Assembly: GCF_002119525.1 (NCBI RefSeq)
Contig: NZ_CP017916.1
Span: forward strand, 1,674,001-1,738,000
Direction: 5' to 3'
DNA: 64,000 nt
Source of the DNA: Vibrio syngnathi
GTDB taxonomy: Bacteria > Pseudomonadota > Gammaproteobacteria > Enterobacterales > Vibrionaceae
Shown here: positions 1 through 8,463 of the stretch, in pieces
How positions within the stretch are numbered: position 1 is the first letter of the stretch
How the letters are laid out: each line of letters begins with the position of its first letter
Program-made: the position numbers and the translations under genes
The notes under the pieces: generated by a model
Databases searched by the model: none
What the model was told of the DNA's origin: nothing
Seen by the model: only the letters and a program-made list of their open reading frames with translations

Positions 1-713
1 TCTTCGTCCCACTTCATTGAGTTAATCAAAGACACCATCGCGTGATTTGCTCTGTCTAGATTGCCTTTGTCGACAAAAATTTCCAGGTCAACTTTGCGAC
101 CCGATTGCGTAGTGTAAGCATCACGCAGTACGTCAAAGTCACCGGCAACTAAAGCAAATAGGTATGCTGGTTTTGGATGTGGGTCTTGCCATTTCACCCA
201 GTGACGACCGTTTTCAGCTTCGCCTTCATCTACACGGTTACCGTTACTTAATAAGAATGGGTTTTCGGCTTTGTCTGCGATCACGGTTGTGGTGAATTTC
301 GCCAACACATCTGGGCGATCCATGTAGTAAGTAATACGACGGAAACCTTCAGCTTCACACTGAGTACAGAACGCACCACCCGACTTATACAAACCTTCAA
401 GAGCGCTGTTCCCTTCAGGGTTTACTTCCGTCACGATCGTGAGTGTGAAATATTTCGGTAGCCCGCTCAGTGTCAGTTGAGATTCAGATTGCTCGAATTG
501 CGTCCACTCTTGACCCTCAATTAAAACAGAAACCAACGTCAAACCTTCACCATCAAGTACTAAGGTCGAACTATCTTTCTCTTGCTTAACACTAGACACC
601 GCCGTAATGATGGACGCTGAATCGTACAAATCGAAAGTAAGATCGATTTGAGAAATAGTGTGAGATGGTGATTGATAATCTTTACGATACTTGGCTTGAG
701 GTGTATGTGCCAT
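1..713 (-). CDS. pepN: Aminopeptidase N, N-terminal part (cut by window edge)
   Basis: This is the first ~237 residues of a M1-family zinc aminopeptidase that removes N-terminal amino acids from peptides in the cytoplasm. The reading frame is open from the ATG at 711-713 to base 1. The translation contains GAFCTQCEAEGFRRITYY followed by MDRPDV, the substrate-binding N-terminal region typical of gammaproteobacterial PepN, and later NGRHWVKWQDPHPKPAYLFA. The catalytic HEXXH motif lies beyond the window, so activity cannot be judged here. The start is supported by AAGGAA six bases upstream. The family is normally about 870 residues, so roughly three quarters is missing because of the edge, not because of a mutation. 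Confidence 0.95.
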   Translation of the reverse strand, partial: MAHTPQAKYRKDYQSPSHTISQIDLTFDLYDSASIITAVSSVKQEKDSSTLVLDGEGLTLVSVLIEGQEWTQFEQSESQLTLSGLPKYFTLTIVTEVNPEGNSALEGLYKSGGAFCTQCEAEGFRRITYYMDRPDVLAKFTTTVIADKAENPFLLSNGNRVDEGEAENGRHWVKWQDPHPKPAYLFALVAGDFDVLRDAYTTQSGRKVDLEIFVDKGNLDRANHAMVSLINSMKWDE

Positions 714-800
714 GACGGGTTCCTTTTGATCGTTATACGTAATTGTATTTTAACTGTATATATCTAAAGGTTGAGGGCCAAGAACACAAGGGGAATATTG

Positions 801-831
801 AAAAAAGGAGGCATTGTAGTAAAACGCCTCC
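801..831 (-). terminator. Probable rho-independent terminator after the 932-1615 gene
   Basis: On the minus strand GGAGGC and GCCTCC form a six-pair stem (826-831 with 807-812) around a 13-base loop, followed by six T residues. It lies about 100 bases beyond the stop of the upstream minus-strand gene and before pepN. The long loop makes it weaker than the others in this window. Confidence 0.55.
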
Positions 832-931
832 ATGTTTTGCTATTTTATCAACCAAATCAGAAAGGAACGGCTAATAAATGAACTGTGAGCCATATTATCA
901 ACAAGCCTGACTTTGCGCATCCAACTCGTCA

Positions 932-1615
932 TTATCGAATACGATTGAGTACTGCAAACATGTCGCCTTCTTCACCTTGAAGCGTCAAGACGTCGCTGTT
1001 TAATGTATAACGAGTGCCGTGCTCGCCATTTTCATACAGAAGTACCAATTGATCGCCTTCTGTGTAATACACCCCACGACGAACAACTTCACTCCCCACC
1101 TCATCGGACACTCTGAACATAAATACAAAGTCAGGTTGAAGCACTAAATCCATTTTTTGAATGTTACTTGCCCGCAGGTCGCTACCTGAAAGTTCGGCAC
1201 TCGACCATATTCCAGCCAAGGCATTGGGCAAGGCTTTAGTAAACATAACACCGTTTAGGTTCAACATATTATGGTTACTGCTATAGGCGTAAACTTGAGG
1301 TTCAGAGGTGTTTAAACCCAAAATAATGGTATCTTCGTTGGCGTTATACAAGCCTTCCCAATGGTCGACACTGTAATCTTTCTTTTGAATATCGATGGAG
1401 AACGAGTAGTTTGAATCAAGGGTTAGCTTTATCGCTCTAAAATTTTCAGTACCTTGTTCAGGATCTGGGTTCATCAAATACCAATCACCAAGCAGCAGAG
1501 GAAGGTCAAAATGAGATAGATTGCTGTCACTTTTTGATTGCTGATCGCTTGAAGCGACCTCACTCCCAAAAGCAACAAAACTTAAACAAGATAAAAATAG
1601 TAGAATCCATTTCAT
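932..1615 (-). CDS. Secreted protein with two tandem lipocalin-like modules, function unknown
   Basis: The product is about 227 residues. I chose the ATG at 1613-1615 because it begins a signal peptide (MKWILLFLSCLSFVAFGS) and has GAGGGGG about six bases upstream; the longer frame starting at 1711 adds a non-signal-like N-terminus. After the signal peptide the protein holds two similar halves. Each starts with G-x-W (LLGDWYLM, then LAGIWSSA), has a Y/F-x-F strand, a G-x-Y turn (GLYNAN, GVYYTE) and ends with N/D-x-L-x-L-x-G followed by a Met-Phe (NLNGVMF, LQGEEGDMF). This looks like a duplicated beta-barrel module of the lipocalin or heat-resistance type, but I do not recognise a named family. 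It is predicted to be periplasmic. A weak LSC tripeptide in the signal peptide is not a good lipobox. Confidence 0.7.
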   Translation of the reverse strand: MKWILLFLSCLSFVAFGSEVASSDQQSKSDSNLSHFDLPLLLGDWYLMNPDPEQGTENFRAIKLTLDSNYSFSIDIQKKDYSVDHWEGLYNANEDTIILGLNTSEPQVYAYSSNHNMLNLNGVMFTKALPNALAGIWSSAELSGSDLRASNIQKMDLVLQPDFVFMFRVSDEVGSEVVRRGVYYTEGDQLVLLYENGEHGTRYTLNSDVLTLQGEEGDMFAVLNRIR

Positions 1616-1842
1616 ACACGCCCCCTCGTTTTCTTTAAGCTTAGGCACGTAATGAATAGAAAGCGAAAAAATTTGATCTAAGTCACTAAATTTTAAGCGC
1701 GAAGTAACCAAATTGTAAATACGAAGTAACTGGGTGCATGATCGCTCACAAAATCGCCCTTTAAAAATGAGTGATTAAGAGTATACCCAAGCATAAATAG
1801 ACGAGAAATGACCTCTATTTTTGTCAAATCGCAGATACAAAA

Positions 1843-1866
1843 AAAAGCGAGCCTAAGCTCGCTTTT
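1843..1866. terminator. Bidirectional rho-independent terminator after prc
   Basis: AAAAGCGAGC (1843-1852) pairs with GCTCGCTTTT (1857-1866) across a CTAA loop. A-tracts and T-tracts on both sides allow termination on either strand. Its likely job is to end the proQ-prc transcript, whose last stop is at 1901. Confidence 0.85.
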
Positions 1867-1900
1867 AAAAACCGACACCTTTAACAAGGCACGTTAGCGT

Positions 1901-3895
1901 CTATTTCTTTATCATATCCAGCATGATAGCGACAGACTCATCAAGATAAGCATCTGGGGCTTCGTAGTCTTTAGGAATATCATCCAACGTTTTAAATGCC
2001 TCTAACTTAGCGGCTTTTTGACGTTGATTGATACGCTCTAAACGAAGCACATCCCCATCATCGCTCTCTTGCTGACGTACCTTTTCGTTCAAAGAAAGGT
2101 CGTTATCATCTTTATCAGCCTTATATTTTTCAATATCTTGCGCGATAAAGCCAAACTCCATGTCTGTTGCAATACGAGCTTGGTGTTGAGCGGTTAAAGC
2201 AGCCACTTGCTCACCGTTACGCTGTAACACTGAGTAGTTGGCTTTATCAATGCTATCCCAAGGCAGAGCATTATCTTCAACACTTTCTCCTGTATCTGCT
2301 GGATCAATTGCCGTTGGGTAAGCAATATCAGGCACTACACCTTTGTTTTGCGTACTTCCACCATTGATTCGGTAGAATTTCTGGATGGTGTATTGAACGT
2401 AGCCTAACTCTTTATCGAACAAATCATAAATATGATTCAAAGAGCGGTGTTGTTGCACCGTTCCTTTACCGAAAGAGTTTTCACCAAGGATGATTGCACG
2501 ACCATAATCTTGCATCGCTGCCGCAAAGATCTCAGATGCTGAAGCACTGTAGCGATTTACCAATACCGTTAATGGACCTTGGTAACTAATTTCGCCGTCA
2601 GTATCACTGTTCACTTTTACACGACCGTAGCTATCACGAACTTGAACAACGGGTCCCTCTTTGATAAACAAACCAGAGAGTTCAGTTGCTTCAGTGAGTG
2701 CACCACCACCGTTGTTTCGCAGATCAACAATAATACCTTCAACACCCTGCTCTTTAAGCTCGGTGATCAGTTTATCGGTATCTTTAGATAGACCAACATA
2801 GAAACTTGGTACTTCGAGTACACCAATCTTCTTGCCATCTTTCTCGATAACTTCTGATTTAACAGCGCGGTCTTCTAAACGAATCTTATCGCGTACAATT
2901 GTGACAACGTGACTTTTTGCATCTTTACCATCTGGCAAGATCTGTAGTTTAACTTTAGTCCCTTTCGGTCCTTTAATTAATTGCACTACATCATCTAAAC
3001 GCCAGCCAATAACATCAACAATCTCTTCGCCATCTTGACCAACACCAACAATACGATCGCCATCACTCAATTGTTTGCTATTTGACGCAGGGCCACCAGC
3101 AACGAGAGAACGAATAACGGTGTAGTCGTCTGTCATTTGAAGTACAGCACCAATGCCTTCTAGAGATAGATTCATCTCCGACTGGAATTGCTCTGCATTT
3201 CTTGGAGAAAGGTAACTGGTATGAGGGTCAACTTCTCGCGCGAATGCGTTCATGTAGATCTGGAAAGCATCTTCATTATGCGATTGCGTAATACGCTTCA
3301 TCGCATTGTTGTAACGCTTTTCCAAAACTTCTTGAATCTCTGGCCACTCTTTACCTGTAAGTTTTAGATTCAACGCATCATATTTAACGCGTTTTCTCCA
3401 AAGCTCATTTACTTCAGCGATATCTTTTGGCCATTCCGCTTCGCTACGATTGAGCTCAATACTTTCATCAGTATCAAACTTAATCTCTGTATCTAGTAAA
3501 GACAGCGCATATTGGAAACGTTCAAAACGCTTCTGCATGGACAAATTATAAACATCGAATGCAATTTGGTTATTACCGGCTTTCAACTGATCATCAATTT
3601 GTTTAGATGAAGTAGCGAAAGAATCAATATCAGCTTGAGTGAAGATATTACGGTTATAATCCAGCATCTCTAAGTAACGATTAAAGATAGCTTGAGAGAA
3701 ATCATCGTTGAGATTGAAGTGTTTATAGTGGGAACGAGTAAATCGAGAAGTAACACGCTTACTAGCGGTTTCGTGTTGAACCTCAGGAGCGAGTAAAGGT
3801 AAATCGTCCTGATTTAATTTGGCTTCAAGAGCCTGAGCTGAAGCTGCTAGCAAAAAGCTAGCAGCAATCAGTGTCAATTTTGAACGGCATTTCAT
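1901..3895 (-). CDS. prc: Tail-specific periplasmic protease Prc (C-terminal processing peptidase)
   Basis: Prc is a S41A-family protease in the periplasm that degrades proteins with non-polar C-termini, trims FtsI and, with NlpI in E. coli, controls peptidoglycan hydrolases. The 664-residue product starts with a signal peptide ending near ASAQA (residues 1-22). A PDZ domain spans about 240-330 (LEGIGAVLQM onward). The catalytic Ser-Lys dyad is intact: Ser452 in RYSASASEIF, Asp463 in MQDYG and Lys477 in FGKGTVQ, with the same spacing as E. coli Ser430/Asp441/Lys455. The long C-terminal helical domain follows. The start is 17 bases past the proQ stop, so the two form an operon. The AGGAG ribosome-binding site sits in a small hairpin (3900-3912). 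Confidence 0.96.
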   Translation of the reverse strand: MKCRSKLTLIAASFLLAASAQALEAKLNQDDLPLLAPEVQHETASKRVTSRFTRSHYKHFNLNDDFSQAIFNRYLEMLDYNRNIFTQADIDSFATSSKQIDDQLKAGNNQIAFDVYNLSMQKRFERFQYALSLLDTEIKFDTDESIELNRSEAEWPKDIAEVNELWRKRVKYDALNLKLTGKEWPEIQEVLEKRYNNAMKRITQSHNEDAFQIYMNAFAREVDPHTSYLSPRNAEQFQSEMNLSLEGIGAVLQMTDDYTVIRSLVAGGPASNSKQLSDGDRIVGVGQDGEEIVDVIGWRLDDVVQLIKGPKGTKVKLQILPDGKDAKSHVVTIVRDKIRLEDRAVKSEVIEKDGKKIGVLEVPSFYVGLSKDTDKLITELKEQGVEGIIVDLRNNGGGALTEATELSGLFIKEGPVVQVRDSYGRVKVNSDTDGEISYQGPLTVLVNRYSASASEIFAAAMQDYGRAIILGENSFGKGTVQQHRSLNHIYDLFDKELGYVQYTIQKFYRINGGSTQNKGVVPDIAYPTAIDPADTGESVEDNALPWDSIDKANYSVLQRNGEQVAALTAQHQARIATDMEFGFIAQDIEKYKADKDDNDLSLNEKVRQQESDDGDVLRLERINQRQKAAKLEAFKTLDDIPKDYEAPDAYLDESVAIMLDMIKK

Positions 3896-3899
3896 GCGT

Positions 3900-3912
3900 A
3901 GGAGTATCTCCT
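3900..3912 (-). promoter_or_regulatory. Hairpin covering the prc ribosome-binding site
   Basis: On the minus strand AGGAG (3912-3908) is followed by ATA and then CTCCT (3904-3900), a five-pair hairpin that sequesters the only Shine-Dalgarno-like sequence before the prc ATG at 3895. The proQ stop codon (3913-3915) directly abuts the hairpin, so a ribosome finishing proQ would open it. This suggests translational coupling; the three-base loop makes the hairpin modest in stability. Confidence 0.45.
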
Positions 3913-4536
3913 TTAAGCGCGCAAGTGCTCCGCTTTAACAACCATTTGTAGGCCGTTTGCTAACTGAACACGCACATCTTCCTTATTGATTTCAACAATG
4001 GTCGCAGCCATGTTTCCTGTACCCATGTTCACATTTACTTCTTTGCCAGTGATAAATTCATCGGCGTTCAAAGCACGTGTTTCTACAGGCTTTTCTACTT
4101 TCGGTGCTTTAGGCGCTTGACGACGAGGCTGTTGAGCTTTCTTCGCTTTAGCTTTCGCTTTGCCTTCGTCACGAGCTTTCTGTGCTTGTTCTTTACGACG
4201 AGCCTGAACTTTCGCTTTGCTTTCTGCAAGTGTCGCTTTAGCGTGTTCAACGTGCTCTTCTTCTAATGTGCCACAAACGTTACCGTCTAGGTCAACACGT
4301 TCTGCACCAGCTTTTACGCCGTGCAGGTAACGCCATGATGATGTGTACTGTCTTAACGCTGCACGAAGCTGAGTCTTACTTACTTTTTCGTCTTCATTTA
4401 GACGTTCAGCAAGATCTTGAAAAATACCAATTTTAAGTGGTTTCGCTTCACCTTCTAGAGTAAAGCATTTAGGGAAACATTCAGCAACATATGCGATAAC
4501 TTCTTTGCTGTTTTTTAACTTTTCAGTGTTTTCCAT
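3913..4536 (-). CDS. proQ: RNA chaperone ProQ
   Basis: ProQ is a global RNA-binding protein that binds structured sRNAs and mRNA 3' ends. The 207-residue product has the three expected parts: an N-terminal FinO/ProQ domain (about residues 5-115, with [19 protein letters not shown] and [14 protein letters not shown]), a basic Lys/Arg/Ala/Gln linker (about 105-150, with [18 protein letters not shown]), and a C-terminal Tudor-like domain ([19 protein letters not shown], ending [12 protein letters not shown]). Length is slightly below E. coli ProQ (232). It is the first gene of the proQ-prc operon, as in Enterobacteria. In E. coli it affects ProP osmoprotectant transport and the expression of many mRNAs. 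Confidence 0.96.
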
Positions 4537-4633
4537 GTGGGTTCCTGGTTTTTGCGGTTTTCCGCGAGCATTAAGAAAATATTTTTACGTATTATAGAGA
4601 GATGCTTGGGAAAAACCACAGTAAGAGAATAAT

Positions 4634-5125
4634 TTATGCCTTGTTCGCGTGCGAATTAAGCAGCTTTTCCACTTCTGCCATGAAAAATGTTAGTCCGTCC
4701 TCGTCAATTTGAGAAAAACGGCCAACATTTGGGCTATCGATATCAAGAACGCCCGCTATTTTTCCACCAATCGAAAATGGTATAACGATTTCTGAGTTAC
4801 TTGCAGCGTCACAAGCGATGTGTCCTTCGAATTCATGAACATCATAAATGCGCTGAACTGTATTCGTCGCGACCGCCGTTCCACATACACCACGACCTAC
4901 CGGAATTCGAACACAAGCTGGTTGACCTTGGAATGGGCCAAGCACAAGTTCGTCTTTTTCCTTAGCTTGGTCTTGCTTCATTAAATAGAAACCGGCCCAG
5001 TTCAACTCATCCAACTCCATGAATAATAATGAGCTGATATTAGCTAGATTAGCAGTTAGATCGGGTTCTGATTCAATTAATGCAACGGCTTGTTTGGTTA
5101 AGCGTTGGTAATGTTCTATTTTCAT
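4634..5125 (-). CDS. msrC: Free methionine-(R)-sulfoxide reductase (GAF domain)
   Basis: This GAF-domain enzyme reduces free methionine-(R)-sulfoxide in the cytoplasm and repairs oxidised methionine. With the ATG at 5123-5125 the protein is 163 residues. GGAAG lies five bases upstream of that ATG, so I prefer it to the in-frame TTG at 5137. The three conserved cysteines are present at 71 (PACVRIPV), 81 (GRGVCGTAV) and 105 (GHIACDAASNSEIVIPF), with the same spacing as Cys84/94/118 of the E. coli enzyme YebR. Its position between proQ and the let genes matches the E. coli order. It is transcribed away from the ABC exporter at 5215. Confidence 0.93.
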   Translation of the reverse strand: MKIEHYQRLTKQAVALIESEPDLTANLANISSLLFMELDELNWAGFYLMKQDQAKEKDELVLGPFQGQPACVRIPVGRGVCGTAVATNTVQRIYDVHEFEGHIACDAASNSEIVIPFSIGGKIAGVLDIDSPNVGRFSQIDEDGLTFFMAEVEKLLNSHANKA

Positions 5126-5214
5126 ATTAACTTCCAATTAAATTGAGACTTCCATTATCAAGAGAACGCAGTAAAATGCGGCCATCAAACTAAATAGGAC
5201 TTATTCTCATTACA

Positions 5215-7011
5215 ATGACCAATTCAGAAGACACTATTAGCCGTTCTTGGTTAATAACTCAAGTAAAAAAACACAAGTCCAAATTACTGTTTGCTAACAT
5301 TATTGCCATTTTTGCAACTCTCATTAGTGTCCCTATCCCGTTGCTCATGCCACTAATGGTTGATGAAGTATTACTTGATAAGCCGGCTTCTGGCTTAGAA
5401 ATGATGAACCACCTACTTCCATCATCGTTGCAAACACCTACGGGCTATATAACACTGACTTTGCTGTTAGTCATTATCATGCGTACTGTTAGCCAAGCAT
5501 TAAACATTCTTCAAGGACGTCAGTTTACTCTCGTGTCCAAAACCATTACCTATCAAATGCGCAGCAAGATGATAGATAAGCTTGGCCGCATTAGTATTAG
5601 ACAATACGAGACCAAAGGCAGCGGCGGTATTAATGCTCACTTGATAACAGACATAGAGACAATAGATAAGTTCATTGGTTCGACTCTATCTAAGTTCCTA
5701 ATTAGTTTCTTAACCGTATTCGGCACCGCTATCGTATTGTTGTGGTTAGAGTGGCGTTTAGGACTGTTCATTTTACTGGTCAATCCTGTTGTGATTTATT
5801 TCTCCCGTAAACTAGGCAGCAGGGTCAAACACCTTAAAAAGTACGAGAACCAATCTTTCGAGCGCTTTCAGAACCGTTTGGTGGAAACCTTAGACGGTAT
5901 TTATCAACTGCGTGCAGCAAATAAAGAGCGCATCTTTCTCGATGAACTTAAGGCTCAAGCAAACCAAGTAAGAATCGATGCAGACAAATACGCTTGGCAA
6001 TCGGAAGCAGCTGGCCGAGTTTCGTTTCTGCTGTTCCTATTAGGTTTCGAGCTCTTCCGTGCCGTCGCTATGCTAATGGTGTTATTCAGTGACTTAACCA
6101 TTGGTCAGATTTTCGCAGTCTTTGGCTACTTATGGTTTATGTTAGGCCCGGTACAAGAGTTATTAGGGATTCAGTTCTCTTGGTATAGCGCAAAAGCAGC
6201 ACTGCAACGCATCAACGATCTTCTTCAGTTAGAAGAAGAGAAGCGCCCTATCAGTAAAGTGAACCCATTTAATGAAGATCAAGAAGTGACAGTCGACATT
6301 GAAGACGTTACATTCTCTTACACATTAGAAAACACTGTTTTAAATAGGCTATCGCTGCACATTCCTGCAGGTAAGAAAGTCGCTTTAGTGGGTGCGAGTG
6401 GTGGTGGTAAATCTACGTTGATCCAGTTACTGATTGGTGTTTATCAAGCGGACTCGGGGTCCATTCGTTATAACGGCGAAACAACCGACGACATCAGTTT
6501 CGATGTAATACGCAGTCAAATTGCCGTTGTTTTACAACAACCTATACTTTTTAACGATACATTAAGGCATAATCTGACCCTTGGTGCTGAATACGATGAA
6601 ATGTCGTTGTGGCGGGCACTTGAAGTCTCTCAAATGCAAGATGTCATCAAGCAACTGAGTAATGGTTTAGATACTCAAATTGGTAGGAATGGCGTTCGAC
6701 TGTCTGGCGGGCAACGACAACGCTTAGCGATAGCCCGAATGGTGCTGAGCAATCCGAAGTTTGTTATTCTTGATGAAGCGACATCAGCGCTCGATACAGC
6801 AACAGAGTCAGCACTGCATAAAGCGCTGAGCGAGTTTTTGAAAGATCGCACAACTTTAATAGTGGCTCATCGATTATCAGCGGTGAAACAGGCCGATCTA
6901 ATCTATGTTTTAGAAGATGGGCAAGTTACACAGACGGGAACACATGGTGAATTGGTTGAACAACAAGGATTATATCAAACACTCTATGGCAGTGTGCAAT
7001 CGCACGCCTGA
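5215..7011 (+). CDS. ABC exporter, fused permease and ATPase
   Basis: A 598-residue half-transporter of the type IV (ABCB/MsbA-like) exporter fold. The N-terminal ~330 residues carry about six hydrophobic segments (for example LLFANIIAIFATLISVPIPLL and FLLFLLGFELFRAVAMLMVL). The C-terminal ATPase shows Walker A GASGGGKST (about residues 393-401), Q-loop VVLQQP, signature LSGGQRQRLAIAR (about 495), Walker B FVILDEATSALD and H-loop LIVAHRL. No C39 peptidase or C39-like domain precedes the membrane domain, so it does not look like a LapB-type adhesin exporter. Substrate is unknown. The gene sits inside an otherwise conserved msrC-letA-letB-rsmF block and may share transcription with letA, 90 bases downstream. 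Only a weak, distant AGGA lies before the ATG. Confidence 0.85.
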   Translation: MTNSEDTISRSWLITQVKKHKSKLLFANIIAIFATLISVPIPLLMPLMVDEVLLDKPASGLEMMNHLLPSSLQTPTGYITLTLLLVIIMRTVSQALNILQGRQFTLVSKTITYQMRSKMIDKLGRISIRQYETKGSGGINAHLITDIETIDKFIGSTLSKFLISFLTVFGTAIVLLWLEWRLGLFILLVNPVVIYFSRKLGSRVKHLKKYENQSFERFQNRLVETLDGIYQLRAANKERIFLDELKAQANQVRIDADKYAWQSEAAGRVSFLLFLLGFELFRAVAMLMVLFSDLTIGQIFAVFGYLWFMLGPVQELLGIQFSWYSAKAALQRINDLLQLEEEKRPISKVNPFNEDQEVTVDIEDVTFSYTLENTVLNRLSLHIPAGKKVALVGASGGGKSTLIQLLIGVYQADSGSIRYNGETTDDISFDVIRSQIAVVLQQPILFNDTLRHNLTLGAEYDEMSLWRALEVSQMQDVIKQLSNGLDTQIGRNGVRLSGGQRQRLAIARMVLSNPKFVILDEATSALDTATESALHKALSEFLKDRTTLIVAHRLSAVKQADLIYVLEDGQVTQTGTHGELVEQQGLYQTLYGSVQSHA

Positions 7012-7101
7012 CGTTTATTGTTCTAGAGATTTAAATCAGTGTTGTTCTAGGCATTTAAATCAGCTTAAAAGTCTGATTAGTGTTTCAACTTGGGAGGTCG
7101 C

Positions 7102-8463
7102 GTGACCTCCCCATCCGTAACCAACTCTTTATCGACTCAGCATTCGTTGCCAACTAAGTCTTCGTTAACAACTAAGTCTTCGTTAACAACTAAGTCTCCG
7201 TTAACAACTAAGTCTCCGTTAAGAACCGAGCACCAGTGCGATAGCAGCTCTGTACGCCTGTGTCAGGGCTGCGAACTCCCCGTTGATAAAATGGACATCC
7301 CTTTGGGGAAATCCGCTTACTGCCCAAGATGCGGTACTCAGCTTTATAGAGGCGGTACCCCTAGCCTGTCTGGAAACCTAGCAATTGCGATTACCTGCTT
7401 ATTGCTGTTTATCCCCTCACACTTTTTTGAATTCATCAGTATTCGCCTGATTGGTGTCATGATACCTGCGACATTACCCTCTGGCGTATTTACTTTAATG
7501 GGTGAAGGCTTCCCTCTACTTGGCTTGTTGATCTTATTCTGCAGTTCGATCGCCCCGTTACTTGTTTGTACCTCGGTACTCATCACCCATTTATCCTTGC
7601 GCTTTAAGATTTTCACACCATTTCGTTATGCATTAGCTATCATTCAGACACTTAAGCACTGGATGATGTTGGATGTATTTCTGGTGAGCGTGGCAATCTC
7701 GTGCTTCAAATTACAAGATTACTCAGATATTTTCGTCGGCCCTGGCTTAGTTGGTCTGATTCTACTGCAGCTTTTCAGTGTGTTACTGGTAAGTCGGATC
7801 AGTGTGCGTCGCTACTGGGAAGCTTGGGCTCAAGAGTCTCACTACTCTTTTGATAAAAGTAAGAACGTACACTGTCATAACTGTCACCTGTCTCAGCCTG
7901 ACGGACACACTTGCGTGCGTTGTCACCATGACTTATATCATCGCAAACCCTACTCTGTACAAAAGACATGGGCTCTACTTTTTGCCGCCTCAGTGGCTAT
8001 CGTGCCGGCCAACGTCATTCCAATTTCTATCGTGATAACAAACGGACAAAGATTAGAAGACACCATCATCTCCGGTGTCGCTTCGCTAATTAATAGCGAC
8101 ATGTATGGCATCGCAGCAATCATTTTTATTGCCAGTATCGTCGTGCCTGTCGCGAAAATACTTGGTCTAACGTATATCTTAATTTGTATCAAAATGAAGC
8201 GTGCGGTTTACCATAGACAACGTATGACCATCTATTTCATTGTGAAATGGGTGGGAAAGTGGTCGGTAATGGATCTGTTCGTTATTTCGATCATGATGAC
8301 CTTGGTCGACCGTGGACAAATTTTAAACTTTACACCAGGTTATGGTGCAGTCGCTTTTGGCGTCGTGGTTGTTCTCACGATGCTAGCGGCGGAAAGCTTA
8401 GATCCTAGGCTAATTTGGGATAACTACACCTCTAAAGATGAGTCAGTGAATGAACAACGATAA
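7102..8463 (+). CDS. letA: Lipid transport membrane protein LetA (PqiA family)
   Basis: LetA is the inner-membrane partner of the MCE protein LetB and is thought to load lipids into the LetB tunnel for transport across the envelope. I place the start at GTG 7102 because GGAGG lies four bases upstream; a TTG at 7090 is inside that ribosome-binding region. The protein (453 residues) has two PqiA domains. Each begins with a zinc-ribbon pattern: CQGC...CPRC near residues 54-78 and CHNC...CVRC near 257-273, followed by about four membrane segments. An extra N-terminal tail of about 40 residues contains a Thr/Lys/Ser/Leu repeat coded by four 18-bp units (7152-7223). The end overlaps letB by 14 bases. 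Confidence 0.92.
   Translation: MTSPSVTNSLSTQHSLPTKSSLTTKSSLTTKSPLTTKSPLRTEHQCDSSSVRLCQGCELPVDKMDIPLGKSAYCPRCGTQLYRGGTPSLSGNLAIAITCLLLFIPSHFFEFISIRLIGVMIPATLPSGVFTLMGEGFPLLGLLILFCSSIAPLLVCTSVLITHLSLRFKIFTPFRYALAIIQTLKHWMMLDVFLVSVAISCFKLQDYSDIFVGPGLVGLILLQLFSVLLVSRISVRRYWEAWAQESHYSFDKSKNVHCHNCHLSQPDGHTCVRCHHDLYHRKPYSVQKTWALLFAASVAIVPANVIPISIVITNGQRLEDTIISGVASLINSDMYGIAAIIFIASIVVPVAKILGLTYILICIKMKRAVYHRQRMTIYFIVKWVGKWSVMDLFVISIMMTLVDRGQILNFTPGYGAVAFGVVVVLTMLAAESLDPRLIWDNYTSKDESVNEQR
7152..7223 (+). repeat. letA: Four in-frame 18-bp tandem repeats in the letA N-terminus
   Basis: Four copies of AACTAAGTCTYCGTTAAV follow without spacers (7152-7169, 7170-7187, 7188-7205, 7206-7223). Units 1-2 have TTCG and units 3-4 have TCCG, giving TKSSLT twice and then TKSPLT/TKSPLR. 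Because the unit is a multiple of three, gain or loss of copies would lengthen or shorten the cytoplasmic tail without shifting frame. Confidence 0.9.

Noticed and set aside
1693..1887. Minus-strand open frame of 64 codons between prc and the secreted protein
   Set aside because: It runs into the prc terminator hairpin, has no recognisable protein features and overlaps the leader of the real gene.
5215..7011. ABC exporter as the missing LapB-type exporter for the giant adhesin
   Set aside because: It lacks the N-terminal C39-like domain of LapB-type exporters, has no HlyD partner beside it, and is 44 kb from the adhesin promoter.
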